A stretch of 58,823 nt of DNA from Ilumatobacteraceae bacterium (lineage in GTDB: Bacteria; Actinomycetota; Acidimicrobiia; Acidimicrobiales; Ilumatobacteraceae): the NCBI GenBank assembly GCA_013213745.1, contig JABSQH010000152.1, positions 1-58,823 of the forward strand, in the 5' to 3' direction. Below, piece by piece: positions 43,722 to 52,286 of this stretch. Within the stretch, counting starts at the first letter, position 1, and every line of letters begins with the position of its first letter. A program made the translations under genes and the position numbers. The notes below the pieces were generated by a model that ran no database searches, was not told the origin of the DNA, and saw nothing but the letters and a program-made list of their open reading frames with translations.

Positions 43722-45194
43722 CTAACGGCGAGCTGCGTAGTCAGCCACTCGTTCGGCGGCCAGTTTGCCAGAGATCAACACCATCGGTACGCCGACCCCG
43801 GGCAACGTCGACGACCCGGTGAACACCAGCCCGGGGACCTTGCGGTTGACGTTGTTCGGGCGGAACGGACCCGTCTGGAAGAAAGTGTGGGCCAGTCCGA
43901 ACGGCGTCCCGGCCTCCATGCCCATTCGCTCCCAATCGGCGGGGTCGTAGATCTCCTCGACGACGACATCGGTCGGATACCCGAGCGCCGCCGTGCGCGC
44001 TCGGAGCTCGCCGGTGATCCGCTCTCGCTCGCGCGACCAATCGATCGTTCCGCTGAGATTTGGGGTCGGTTCGAGCACGTAGAGGCTCGAACAACCGTCG
44101 GGAGCCAGCGATCGATCGTCGAGGCTGTGCAGTGTGACCAGAATCGACGGGTCGGGCATGCGCACGCCGTCGTCGATGAGCGCGGCGAACGACGCGTCCC
44201 AGTCGTTGCCGAAGTGGATGTTGTGGTGCGCCGCGTCGGCGGGCGGCAGCCCGCGCACGCCGGCGACCCACAACAGACACGACGGTGAGTACTTGCCGTT
44301 GCGCGCCGCGCGGGGAGGGCGTACATCGGGCAGCAACTCGCGATAGGCGACGGGAAGGTCGGGGTTGCACACCACGACATCGGCCTCGACCGAGGTGCCA
44401 TCGGCGAGGCCGACCCCGGTGACTCGACCGCCGCTGGCCCGGTGGATCGCGGCGACGTCAGTGTTGTAGCGAATCTCGGCGCCGGCCTTCTCGACGGCGT
44501 CGGCGAGGCCCGACGCCATCTTGTGCATGCCACCCTCGGGAACGAAGACACCCTCGACCGAGTCCATGTAGGTGATCACCGCATACAGCGCGAGCGCTTC
44601 GTAGGGCGCAAGCCCGGCATACATCGACTGGAAGCTGAAGATGCGCTGCAGCCGCTCGTCGTCGAAGAACGAGGCGACCTTTCGGCCGAGGCGGCCGAAT
44701 CCGCCGAGGCGGACGAGTTCGAGTCCTGCGCGCCACGGTTTCACAAGGTCGAGTGGCGAGTTGAAGTTGGCGTCGATGAACGCATCGAGCTCGGCTGTGT
44801 AGAGCCGTTCGAGCCAATCGCAGAAGCGCAGGAACGCGTCGGCCTCGTGGCGATTGGCGAAGCGCTCGATCTCGTTGGCCATTGCTTCGCGGCCGTGACG
44901 GACGAGCAACGTCGAACCGTCGGCGTACACCGCGCGATACATGGGGTCGACCGGTTTGATCGTGATGAAGTCGTCCATCGACGCGCCGGCCGCAGCGAAC
45001 GCGTCTGCGAGCAGACCGGGCATCGTGAGCACGGTCGGACCGTTGTCGAGCCGGAATCCGTCGCGCTCGATCACGCCCGCCCGCCCACCGGGGAGCGCCC
45101 CACGCTCGATCACGGTCACGTCGTGGCCGGCGCCTCGAAGGTGGGCCGCCGCAGACAGCCCGCCGAGGCCGGCGCCGATGACGATGGCTCTCAT
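43722..45194 (-). CDS. crtI: Phytoene desaturase
   Basis: 490 residues from ATG 45194, overlapping the idsA stop by ATGA. FAD motif AIVIGAGLGGLSAAAHLRGA, then RAGVIERDGFRLDNGPTVLT; C-terminal GLVFTGSSTLPGVGVPMVLISG is the CrtI signature. Converts phytoene to lycopene or a related polyene by successive desaturation. Membrane-associated flavoprotein. Confidence 0.94.
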   Translation of the reverse strand: MRAIVIGAGLGGLSAAAHLRGAGHDVTVIERGALPGGRAGVIERDGFRLDNGPTVLTMPGLLADAFAAAGASMDDFITIKPVDPMYRAVYADGSTLLVRHGREAMANEIERFANRHEADAFLRFCDWLERLYTAELDAFIDANFNSPLDLVKPWRAGLELVRLGGFGRLGRKVASFFDDERLQRIFSFQSMYAGLAPYEALALYAVITYMDSVEGVFVPEGGMHKMASGLADAVEKAGAEIRYNTDVAAIHRASGGRVTGVGLADGTSVEADVVVCNPDLPVAYRELLPDVRPPRAARNGKYSPSCLLWVAGVRGLPPADAAHHNIHFGNDWDASFAALIDDGVRMPDPSILVTLHSLDDRSLAPDGCSSLYVLEPTPNLSGTIDWSRERERITGELRARTAALGYPTDVVVEEIYDPADWERMGMEAGTPFGLAHTFFQTGPFRPNNVNRKVPGLVFTGSSTLPGVGVPMVLISGKLAAERVADYAARR

Positions 45195-46276
45195 GTCTCT
45201 CGCCAACTCACGTACTCGGCGAGGTCGATCAACTCCGTCGTCGCAGCTGGCTCGATCGGCGCGGCTTCGATTGCTGCGATGGCCGACTGAGTGAGTTCGG
45301 AGATGTGCTGTTCGAGCGCGTCGAGCGCACCGGTTGCAATGATCACCTGCTGGATCGCGGCGACGCCGGCGTCGTCGAGATCAGGGTGTCCGACGGTGTC
45401 GAGGGTCGCCCGCTGGGCGCGATCGGCTGCCGCCACGGCACGCGCCAGCAACGGCGTCGGTTTTCCTTCGCGTAGATCGCTGCCGACCGGCTTGCCGGTT
45501 GTCGCCTCGTCGCCGAAGGCGCCCATCACGTCGTCGCGCATCTGGAACGCGTCGCCGAGCGGTAGGCCGTAGGCGCTCAACGCTGGCAACAACTCGTCGG
45601 CCCGCTCAGGAGCGGCGAGCACCGATCCGAGGTGCAACGGTCGCTCGATCGTGTACTTCCCGGACTTGTATCGGCAGATGCGATCGGCTTTGACCACGCG
45701 TCGTTCGCCACGCACGGAACCCGCGATGTCGAGGAACTGCCCGACGTTGAGTTCGATGCGCAGCTCGTTCCACACGCGCATCGCCTCAATGGGTGCGCTC
45801 TCGAGGAGGCGGTCGGCGTACACGAACGCCAAGTCGCCGACCAGGATGGCGACGCCTTCGCCATAACGTCGCGACTCGCCGGCCCAGGCGGCTGCGGCGT
45901 GTTCGTCGCGGGCGACAGCGTGTGTGGTCGGCTGGCCTCGTCGGGTATCGGCGTCGTCCATCACGTCGTCGTGGAACAAGGCGAACGCGTGCATCAGTTC
46001 GAATGCCGCGCCGGCATCGACGGCGAGCGCATCGCCAGGCGGGCCGCCGGCGGCCACGAAGCCCCAGTGGCAAAACGCCGGTCGCAGCCGCTTGCCGCCG
46101 GACATCACGAGCCGGCGAATCTCCTCGATCGGCTGGGCGAGGTCGGCGTCGAACGCGGCCCAACGATCGCGTTCAGCGATCAGGAGGTCGTCGAGACGGG
46201 CGTCGACGCGCGCGGCGATCGATGCCAAGCTCGGCGGCGCGCTCCGTGGCGGGTGGTGAGTGGTCGTCGACGACAC
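45191..46276 (-). CDS. idsA: Geranylgeranyl diphosphate synthase (polyprenyl synthetase)
   Basis: 361 residues from GTG 46276; upstream frame is proline-rich and not family-like. First aspartate-rich motif DDVMDDADTRR (DDx2Dx4R-type), second motif QMRDDVMGAFGDE. The GGKRLRPAF and YKSGKYTIERPL segments bind the diphosphates. Supplies the C20 precursor to CrtB; first gene of the carotenoid operon. Confidence 0.9.
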   Translation of the reverse strand: MSSTTTHHPPRSAPPSLASIAARVDARLDDLLIAERDRWAAFDADLAQPIEEIRRLVMSGGKRLRPAFCHWGFVAAGGPPGDALAVDAGAAFELMHAFALFHDDVMDDADTRRGQPTTHAVARDEHAAAAWAGESRRYGEGVAILVGDLAFVYADRLLESAPIEAMRVWNELRIELNVGQFLDIAGSVRGERRVVKADRICRYKSGKYTIERPLHLGSVLAAPERADELLPALSAYGLPLGDAFQMRDDVMGAFGDEATTGKPVGSDLREGKPTPLLARAVAAADRAQRATLDTVGHPDLDDAGVAAIQQVIIATGALDALEQHISELTQSAIAAIEAAPIEPAATTELIDLAEYVSWRET

Positions 46277-46343
46277 GAACCAGGAGCGTATAGGCGGTCG
46301 CGGTGGGGTCGGTCGAACGTGCTCTGGAGAAATCGAACGAGGA

Positions 46344-46583
46344 TCAGGTGTCGTCGACGTCGAGCCCAGTGGTGACGTCGGTGATTCGGACGCGGGCCTG
46401 GTCGATCCGTGACCGACACAGCGCAATCAGTTCGGATGCCCGAGCGACCTGGTCGCCCAGGTGATCGACGTCGACGTCGGTCTGTTCGAGTCCGCGCAAG
46501 ATGTCGTCGAGTTCAGCGAGGGCATCGCCATAGCTCAGCTGGGATGCGTCGGCGCTCGCCTTGTTTTCGGCGGGATGTGACAT
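46344..46583 (-). CDS. xseB: Exodeoxyribonuclease VII small subunit
   Basis: 79 residues. Classical XseB pattern: LSYGDALAELDDILRGLEQT at about 16-35, then a helix with ARASELIALCRSRIDQAR. It stabilises the large subunit; several copies bind one XseA. The ATG shares a base with the xseA stop (TGATG). 67 bp separate it from idsA. Confidence 0.92.
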   Translation of the reverse strand: MSHPAENKASADASQLSYGDALAELDDILRGLEQTDVDVDHLGDQVARASELIALCRSRIDQARVRITDVTTGLDVDDT

Positions 46584-47971
46584 CACGGTGCTGCTTTCGG
46601 TTCGGCGCCGCTCGGCGGCGCGGCGTCGGTGGACGTCACCGTGCTGTGCACGGTGCCGTCGACGGTCGCGGTGTGCAATTCGTCGCCGGCGTGCACATCG
46701 TCTTTCGACCGTACGACGCGACCATCGGTGCGGCGCGTGATCGTCCACCCTCGTGCGAGCTGTACCGCCGGATCGACGGCGGCACGGCGGGCGTCGAGGA
46801 GATCGAGGCGCGACAGCTGATGGTCGAGGAGTTCGGCAGGTCGGGTCGAGATGCGAGCAGTGATCGCGCCGAGCTGCTGCTCGGCACGATCGAGCACCGC
46901 AATGGGCCGCTCGCCGACAGCGGCAACTCTTCGGTCGAGACGTTGATCGGCACGCTCGACGGCGGCGCGGGCCCGCGCGGAGATGCGCCGCGCCCGATCA
47001 TCGAGCCGTTGGGTCTCGACGTCGAGGGCTCGCCCGCTGCGCCGGGCGATGGCCGCCCAACGTTCGTCGGCAGCGCGCCGAAACTCGCGCACCCGATCGA
47101 TGAGCGCAGCGGCGCACGCGGTGGGGGTCTTCAACGACGTGTGGGCGACCTCATCGGCGATGCTGCGGTCGATTTCGTGGCCCAGGCCCGTGAGCACCGG
47201 GACGGGGGCCGTGGCGATGGCGATGGCGATCGGTTCGGCGTCGAACACCGCCAACTCGGTGCGTGCCCCTCCACCGCGGATGAGGACGATCGCATCGAGC
47301 TCGTGGTGACCGAGGGCGTCGACGGCACCAGTGACCTGCTCGACGGCACCATCACCTTGCACTCGTGTGTCGATGATGTGCAGATGGAACGCGAGTCCGC
47401 TCGACGCCAGTTCGTCGTGGAAGTCGTGCCATGCGGCGGTGCCGACGCTGGTGACCACGCCGACGCGCAGCGGCGCCTCGGGCAGCCGGTGGCGGCCGTT
47501 GGCCTCGAGCAGCCCGGCTGTGGTCAGGCGGCGCAACACCTCGTCGCGCGACTGAGCGATTTCGCCGAGCGTGTAGCGCGGGTCGATCCCTGACATCTTC
47601 AGGCCGAGCCGGCCGTTGGGGGCGTAGAAATCCAGGTAGCCGAAGATGCGCACTTTGAGGCCGTCGTCGAGTTCGAGGCGGTGTTTGCGCAGCATCGGCC
47701 GCAGTCGCATTCGCGTGTTGGCGAAGAACTGCACATGCACCACGGCGCGTTGGTTGCGGCGGTTGGCGTCGCCGTCGGGGTCAGCGAGTGTGAAGTACGC
47801 GTGGTTGCCGCGATCGTTCCATCCGGCGATCTCACCGCGCACCCAGACACCCTCGCCGAATGAGCGGCGCAGCGAGCCGTTGATCGCGTCGGCCAACTCG
47901 GCGACGGTCAGCGTGGGGTTCGCCTCGTCGTCGAGTGGCTCGTCGCCGAAGTCGAACGCCGGCTGGCTCAC
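46583..47971 (-). CDS. xseA: Exodeoxyribonuclease VII large subunit
   Basis: 462 residues from a GTG. OB-fold domain at the N-terminus (TVAELADAINGSLRR, VWVRGEIAGW), catalytic core with RVGVVTSVGTAAWHDF, VLIRGGGARTELAVFD and PVLTGLGHEIDRSIADEVAH, then a long coiled-coil tail of arginine/alanine-rich helices. Degrades single-stranded DNA from both ends. Forms a two-gene operon with xseB. Confidence 0.94.
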   Translation of the reverse strand: MSQPAFDFGDEPLDDEANPTLTVAELADAINGSLRRSFGEGVWVRGEIAGWNDRGNHAYFTLADPDGDANRRNQRAVVHVQFFANTRMRLRPMLRKHRLELDDGLKVRIFGYLDFYAPNGRLGLKMSGIDPRYTLGEIAQSRDEVLRRLTTAGLLEANGRHRLPEAPLRVGVVTSVGTAAWHDFHDELASSGLAFHLHIIDTRVQGDGAVEQVTGAVDALGHHELDAIVLIRGGGARTELAVFDAEPIAIAIATAPVPVLTGLGHEIDRSIADEVAHTSLKTPTACAAALIDRVREFRRAADERWAAIARRSGRALDVETQRLDDRARRISARARAAVERADQRLDRRVAAVGERPIAVLDRAEQQLGAITARISTRPAELLDHQLSRLDLLDARRAAVDPAVQLARGWTITRRTDGRVVRSKDDVHAGDELHTATVDGTVHSTVTSTDAAPPSGAEPKAAP

Positions 47972-48055
47972 GACACCGATTCAATCACCGGTCGGCCCCC
48001 GTTCGGGCACTGTTGGGCGCCGTTCGGATCCAGAGCCGGGGAACACGGGTGGCAG

Positions 48056-49357
48056 CTATGCACCGAGGGACCGAATGGTCGCCTCGTCGTCGCTCGCATC
48101 GATGCCGTCGCTCGGTGTGTCGTCGAGAGCGAAGAGCTCGCCATCGACCGGAAGACCTTTCTGGAGGCGGAGGGCCTCGAGTTGCACGAGCGGCTTCTCC
48201 AGCTGTCGGCGGCGTGTGCCGGCTAGCTGATCCAACGCCTTGTCGACCGACTCGAAACGCTTCTTGACCGTGTCGACCTGGCCGACGTACTTGCGCCATT
48301 GCACTCCGAACTGGCCGAGCAGCTTGAGGATCTCGTCGCTCGTCTGCTCGATCATGAAGTTGTCGAACGCCTGGCGGATCACGCCGAGGAAGGCGAACAG
48401 CGTGAGCGGCGAGCACATCACGACGTTCTGCCGCAGCGCGTCGTCGAGGAGGCCGGGATCGTGCTCGTGGATGAATCCGGTGAGCTGCTCGTTGGGCAGG
48501 AACAACAGCACGTAGTCGACGCTCTTGCCGGCGCTCTCGGCGGGGTATTCACGCTTGGCCAGCTCGCGGACGCGCAGCCGGACATCGCCGAGGAACCGCT
48601 TGAGGTGGGCCTCGCGCTCCGCGTCGGTGCGTGCTTCGAGATACCGCAGGTACGACGCCATGGGGAACTTGACGTCCATGTACAGCTCGTGACCCTTGGG
48701 CATCGGGAACGTGTAGTCGGGGCGCCCAGAGCCGCCGCTGATGGTGGCCTGGCGTGTGTAGTTGACGTTCTCTTGGAAGCCGGCGAGGCGCAGCACGTCG
48801 TCGGCGATCCGCTCGCCCCACTGCCCACGGGTTTGTGGGTGGGCGAGCGCTTCTTTCAGTGCATGAGTCGAGTCGGCGAGGGCGTTGGCCACCTCGGCAT
48901 GGGCCTGGAGCGAGGTCGACACCTGGCCGAAGCTCTCGGCGCTCGACTTGCCGATCGAGGAGACGAGCTCGCCGAGTCGCGTCAGCTCGCTGCGCATCTC
49001 CTCGTGCACCTGGTCGAGGCGCGCATCGATCACGTCTTTCTTGGCAGTGAGCTCGGCACTCGCCTGATCGCGTGCTTGCGCCGTCGTTGCTCCGAGTTGT
49101 TCCCGCTGCAGCACCGCACTCTGCTCGAGTGCCGCTGCGATCGCCGCGTCGCGTTCGCTCACCGCCTGCTCGCGGGCCTCGGCGATGGCGGCCTGCACCG
49201 CCTGATCGACCGCGCCCTGCATCGCCAACTGGTCGAGATCACGGGTCTCGGCGCGGTGTGCGTCGGCGCGGCGCGCGGTGGCCAGATACACCACTGCCGC
49301 GAGCAGTCCTGCCGCCGAGACGCCCAGAAGGATCGTCACCACATTCATGTGCACCAT
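48056..49357 (-). CDS. rmuC: DNA recombination protein RmuC
   Basis: 433 residues (start at ATG 49357 or the in-frame ATG 49348). Membrane helix at about 5-27, coiled coil to about residue 170, then the RmuC nuclease-fold core: HPQTRGQWGERIADDVLRLAG, GRPDYTFPMPKGHELYMDVKFP (D214, D228-x-K230 of a PD-(D/E)xK site), and SPLTLFAFLGVIRQAF. Thought to limit rearrangements at repeated sequences. Separate from xseA by 84 bp. Confidence 0.9.
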   Translation of the reverse strand: MVHMNVVTILLGVSAAGLLAAVVYLATARRADAHRAETRDLDQLAMQGAVDQAVQAAIAEAREQAVSERDAAIAAALEQSAVLQREQLGATTAQARDQASAELTAKKDVIDARLDQVHEEMRSELTRLGELVSSIGKSSAESFGQVSTSLQAHAEVANALADSTHALKEALAHPQTRGQWGERIADDVLRLAGFQENVNYTRQATISGGSGRPDYTFPMPKGHELYMDVKFPMASYLRYLEARTDAEREAHLKRFLGDVRLRVRELAKREYPAESAGKSVDYVLLFLPNEQLTGFIHEHDPGLLDDALRQNVVMCSPLTLFAFLGVIRQAFDNFMIEQTSDEILKLLGQFGVQWRKYVGQVDTVKKRFESVDKALDQLAGTRRRQLEKPLVQLEALRLQKGLPVDGELFALDDTPSDGIDASDDEATIRSLGA

Positions 49358-49426
49358 GATGACCAGGGGGTGTCACACGGCCGCGGATGGCCCGCCGATC
49401 GGGTCGGCCCATCCGTCTGCGGCACG

Positions 49427-50446
49427 TCAGCGCAGGGGAATCGTGAAGCAGCGATCGTCGAGTGCGCCCAGCGCATACGACTCGTAGTCGACGCCGAAGT
49501 CGGAGTACAGACCGCGGCACGACTCGCTCCACGCCAACGCCTCGGGTGCCGACATGCGGTGGACCACCTGCATCAGGCCCCCATCGAAGACGCGATATTC
49601 GGCCCAGGTACCCGGAAAGTCTTTGGTGCACCCGATCTCGATCGTCGGGATGTGGCTGCGCATCATGGTGCGCACCCGATGGCGGTGGGTGTGTCCGGCG
49701 GTATACGCGATCACGGCCGGCCGTCGGGCGGCGAGATCGTCGAGCGCATCGCTCGGATCGGGGTGGAGACCGAAGTAGTCGTCGCTGCGCGAGCCGCCCG
49801 TTCGTCCGACCCACTGCTGATGGTGGCCCATCACGACGACCGGATCGGTGGCCGCAGCGGCCTGCGCGTCGAGCCACTCGAACTGCTCGGCGCGGATCGT
49901 GCCGGTGGTCTCACCTGGGATCGCGGTATCGAGGAGCGCCACGGCGATCCCGGGCAGCTCGATCCATGCGTCGCCCGCGTAACGGTCCTGGTGCTGATAG
50001 CTGTCGTGGTTGCCGCGCACGACATGGAGACGGTCGCCAAACGGCTTGCGATAGCACCGTTCGAACGCCGCCCATTCTTCAGGACGGCCATCGACGGAGA
50101 GATCGCCCTTGACGATCAGGGCGGCCGGGTCGATCGCCGCGATCTCCGTGGCGGCCGCGTGGTTCATCACTTCGGGATACGGATCGTCGCCCGGTGCGGC
50201 TCGGCGGATGGGGCCCTCCGGGTGGTCGTCGATGCGCCCGGCCTCGGTTTCGCCGAAGTGGACGTCGTTGACAGTGGCGAATCGGCACCGCAGTGTTCCC
50301 GACGGTCGCGGCAGGGTGGTCACCGTCACCTCCTCGGCGAATGCCGTGATGTGGTGCTCGGTGTCGGCTGCCAGCGCTTCTGCGCGGTGCACGTCGGTGC
50401 CGTCGTGGAGGACGACTAGATCGTCGGCCACGGTGGTGATGTCCAT
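49427..50446 (-). CDS. Calcineurin-like metallophosphoesterase
   Basis: 339 residues from ATG 50446. Metal-site blocks in order: VNDVHFGE, VKGDLSVDGR, VVRGNHDSY, VVMGHHQQW and YTAGHTHRHR. No signal peptide. A beta-rich N-terminal stretch of about 55 residues precedes the catalytic core. Likely a phosphodiesterase or phosphatase on a small substrate; target unknown. Confidence 0.85.
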   Translation of the reverse strand: MDITTVADDLVVLHDGTDVHRAEALAADTEHHITAFAEEVTVTTLPRPSGTLRCRFATVNDVHFGETEAGRIDDHPEGPIRRAAPGDDPYPEVMNHAAATEIAAIDPAALIVKGDLSVDGRPEEWAAFERCYRKPFGDRLHVVRGNHDSYQHQDRYAGDAWIELPGIAVALLDTAIPGETTGTIRAEQFEWLDAQAAAATDPVVVMGHHQQWVGRTGGSRSDDYFGLHPDPSDALDDLAARRPAVIAYTAGHTHRHRVRTMMRSHIPTIEIGCTKDFPGTWAEYRVFDGGLMQVVHRMSAPEALAWSESCRGLYSDFGVDYESYALGALDDRCFTIPLR

Positions 50447-50486
50447 TCGGCGAGCTTGGCATGTCGGGCGGCGGTGCGCCCGTGCG

Positions 50487-51128
50487 CTAGGCCTTGATGA
50501 CGGCCGACTTGACGATCTTGTCGTGCCAGGTCTCACCCTGTTTGTCCCAGGCCGCCCACAGGTACCCGAGGTACAGGATGTACGCCGAGATGATGTTGGC
50601 GAACAGCTGGCGGCCGAGCGCCGTCCACACGCCGAGTGGTTCGCCCGTCTCGGCGCGGATCACCTTGATGCCGACGATTCGACACCCCCACGTCTGTCCG
50701 GTGCGGCCCAGCGCACGGAGGTAGACGACGATCACCACGAGGTAGCCCAAGATGCCGACGATGATGCCGGCGGCGAGGAGCCCGCCGTTGGGCCCTCCGG
50801 GTGGGCACACGACCTCCACGCTGCCATCGGGATTGTCGAAGGTCACGCAGTCGTCGAACGCAGTGAATCCGAGCACCACCGCAGGGATGAGGAACACCAG
50901 GGCGAAGAGGCCGTACAGCAGCCATGAGCCGAAGCGGATCCAGAACCCGGCGCGATCGAATGCCGGGTCGGGCGTGGCCACACGTGGCGCGCCCGCCGGC
51001 GGTGGAGTCGTGCCGTACGGCGGCGGCGGGGGTGGCTGGCCGACCGCACCGGGCGGCGGCGGTGGAGGGCTGGCCCCCCGGCTCGGGCCCGGTGACGACG
51101 GCGGTGGAGGTGGTGGCTGACGCGCCAT
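50487..51128 (-). CDS. RDD family membrane protein with proline-rich N-terminus
   Basis: 213 residues from ATG 51128. The first 55 residues are dominated by polyproline runs, followed by the RDD core: FDRAGFWIRFGSWLLYGLFA, helix near 110-130 (LLAAGIIVGILGYLVVIVVY), then QTWGCRIVGIKVIRAETGEP and WTALGRQLFANIISAY. Integral membrane, role unknown; RDD proteins have been linked to salt transport in a few cases. A second RDD gene lies just upstream. Confidence 0.82.
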   Translation of the reverse strand: MARQPPPPPPSSPGPSRGASPPPPPPGAVGQPPPPPPYGTTPPPAGAPRVATPDPAFDRAGFWIRFGSWLLYGLFALVFLIPAVVLGFTAFDDCVTFDNPDGSVEVVCPPGGPNGGLLAAGIIVGILGYLVVIVVYLRALGRTGQTWGCRIVGIKVIRAETGEPLGVWTALGRQLFANIISAYILYLGYLWAAWDKQGETWHDKIVKSAVIKA

Positions 51129-51189
51129 GCCACGACGACGCCAGATCACCGGTTGACGCCGGTGGATAGGTGTCGAGTGAGCCGTGCTG

Positions 51190-51363
51190 TCAGAAAGGGC
51201 GTTCGCGGCGGGCGGCGATCGGCCGTGACCACCAGCGACCGCTGAATCGCCAGGCGGAGCGGTGCGACGGACTGTCGGCGGCAACGACGGGACGCGGCCA
51301 CAGTGTCTCCATCGCGGCCGCGATCGCCACGGCTTCGTCGTCGGTCGGGGTCGGCAGGATCAC
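51190..51363 (-). CDS. Acyl-CoA carboxylase epsilon subunit-like small protein
   Basis: 57 residues, GTG 51363 to TGA 51190; a stop lies in frame just upstream. The pattern PTDDEAVAIAAAMETLWPRP followed by SAWRFSGRW resembles the short AccE/PccE proteins of actinomycetes: an acidic helix start, then a W-R-x-SGR box. In those species epsilon binds the AccD-type beta subunit and is needed for activity; here accD lies two genes upstream on the same strand. The link is from pattern and position. Confidence 0.68.
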   Translation of the reverse strand: MILPTPTDDEAVAIAAAMETLWPRPVVAADSPSHRSAWRFSGRWWSRPIAARRERPF

Positions 51364-51431
51364 GCCGTCACCCTAGGTGGCGACTGGCGCGTGCATCACA
51401 TCTGGGACCGACGGGTGCGCAGCCGACGGCC

Positions 51432-52286
51432 TCAGTCACCGTCGTCTGCCGACCACCGTTCGAGCGGTCGGCGGGTCACCACGCTGCCGGCGAGTTGATC
51501 GTGGAACGCACGTCGCTGCGGGTTGGTCAGCGCCATCAGGAAGCCGAACAACAGGATCGGCGAGATCAGTTGGCGGGCCACGAAGCGCGTCGCTGCGTGT
51601 GTGGCATCGATCGGCGCACCGTTGCGCACGCTGACCACTCGCGAGTCCGTGATGCGATTGCCGATCCACTGCTGGCGCGACGACACCGCCCGCGCGTACA
51701 ACAACGTGGCCAGCGCGAAGCCGAGGACGGCGAGCACCACACCGATCGCCGGCGCGGCGGCGATGGCGATCACCACGCCCGGGGCGACGAACACCAACAA
51801 CACGAGCGAGTCGATGAGGAAGCCGCCGGCTCGAGCGTCCAGACCGGCGAGCTCCGGGTCGAATCCCAATCCGCCGTCGGACTCGACCGTGGGTGCTGCC
51901 GGTGCCGTCTGGGACGCCGCAGATGCCGGCTCGTCCGCCGTTGGTGCCGGTGCGATGGGCTGGCCGGGTGCGGCAGGCGTACCGTCGGCCTCGTCCGCAG
52001 TGATCTGGGTGACGAGATCGTCGAGATCGTCGACTGGTGCTGCCTCGGCTGGTGTGCTGCTCGTTGCTGTCGGAGGCGTCTGTGTCGCCGCGTCGGGCGG
52101 TGGGGGAGGCGGCGGCGAGGCGGGTGCCGGTGGGTTCGTTGCCGGCAACGGTGGCAGGTCGGGGTTGGGTCCCTTGCTACGCGCAGCCAGCCCGGACGGC
52201 GGGGGTGGTGGCGGTGTCGGCGCCGCCGGGCGCGGGGCCGACGATGGTGGTGGCGGTGATCGTGGTGGCGGCGACTCGTCGTTCAC
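51432..52286 (-). CDS. RDD family membrane protein with long proline-rich N-terminus
   Basis: 284 residues. Residues 1-140 are low-complexity (Pro, Ala, Ser with acidic patches such as [19 protein letters not shown]). The RDD core starts at [20 protein letters not shown], with helices at about 155-200, then [20 protein letters not shown] and [20 protein letters not shown]. Overlaps accD by four bases (ATGA). Confidence 0.8.
   Translation of the reverse strand: MNDESPPPRSPPPPSSAPRPAAPTPPPPPPSGLAARSKGPNPDLPPLPATNPPAPASPPPPPPPDAATQTPPTATSSTPAEAAPVDDLDDLVTQITADEADGTPAAPGQPIAPAPTADEPASAASQTAPAAPTVESDGGLGFDPELAGLDARAGGFLIDSLVLLVFVAPGVVIAIAAAPAIGVVLAVLGFALATLLYARAVSSRQQWIGNRITDSRVVSVRNGAPIDATHAATRFVARQLISPILLFGFLMALTNPQRRAFHDQLAGSVVTRRPLERWSADDGD

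Noticed and set aside
48299-50419. About 700-codon open frame on the plus strand
   Set aside because: Antisense to rmuC and the metallophosphoesterase, both clear from motifs; a typical high-GC shadow.
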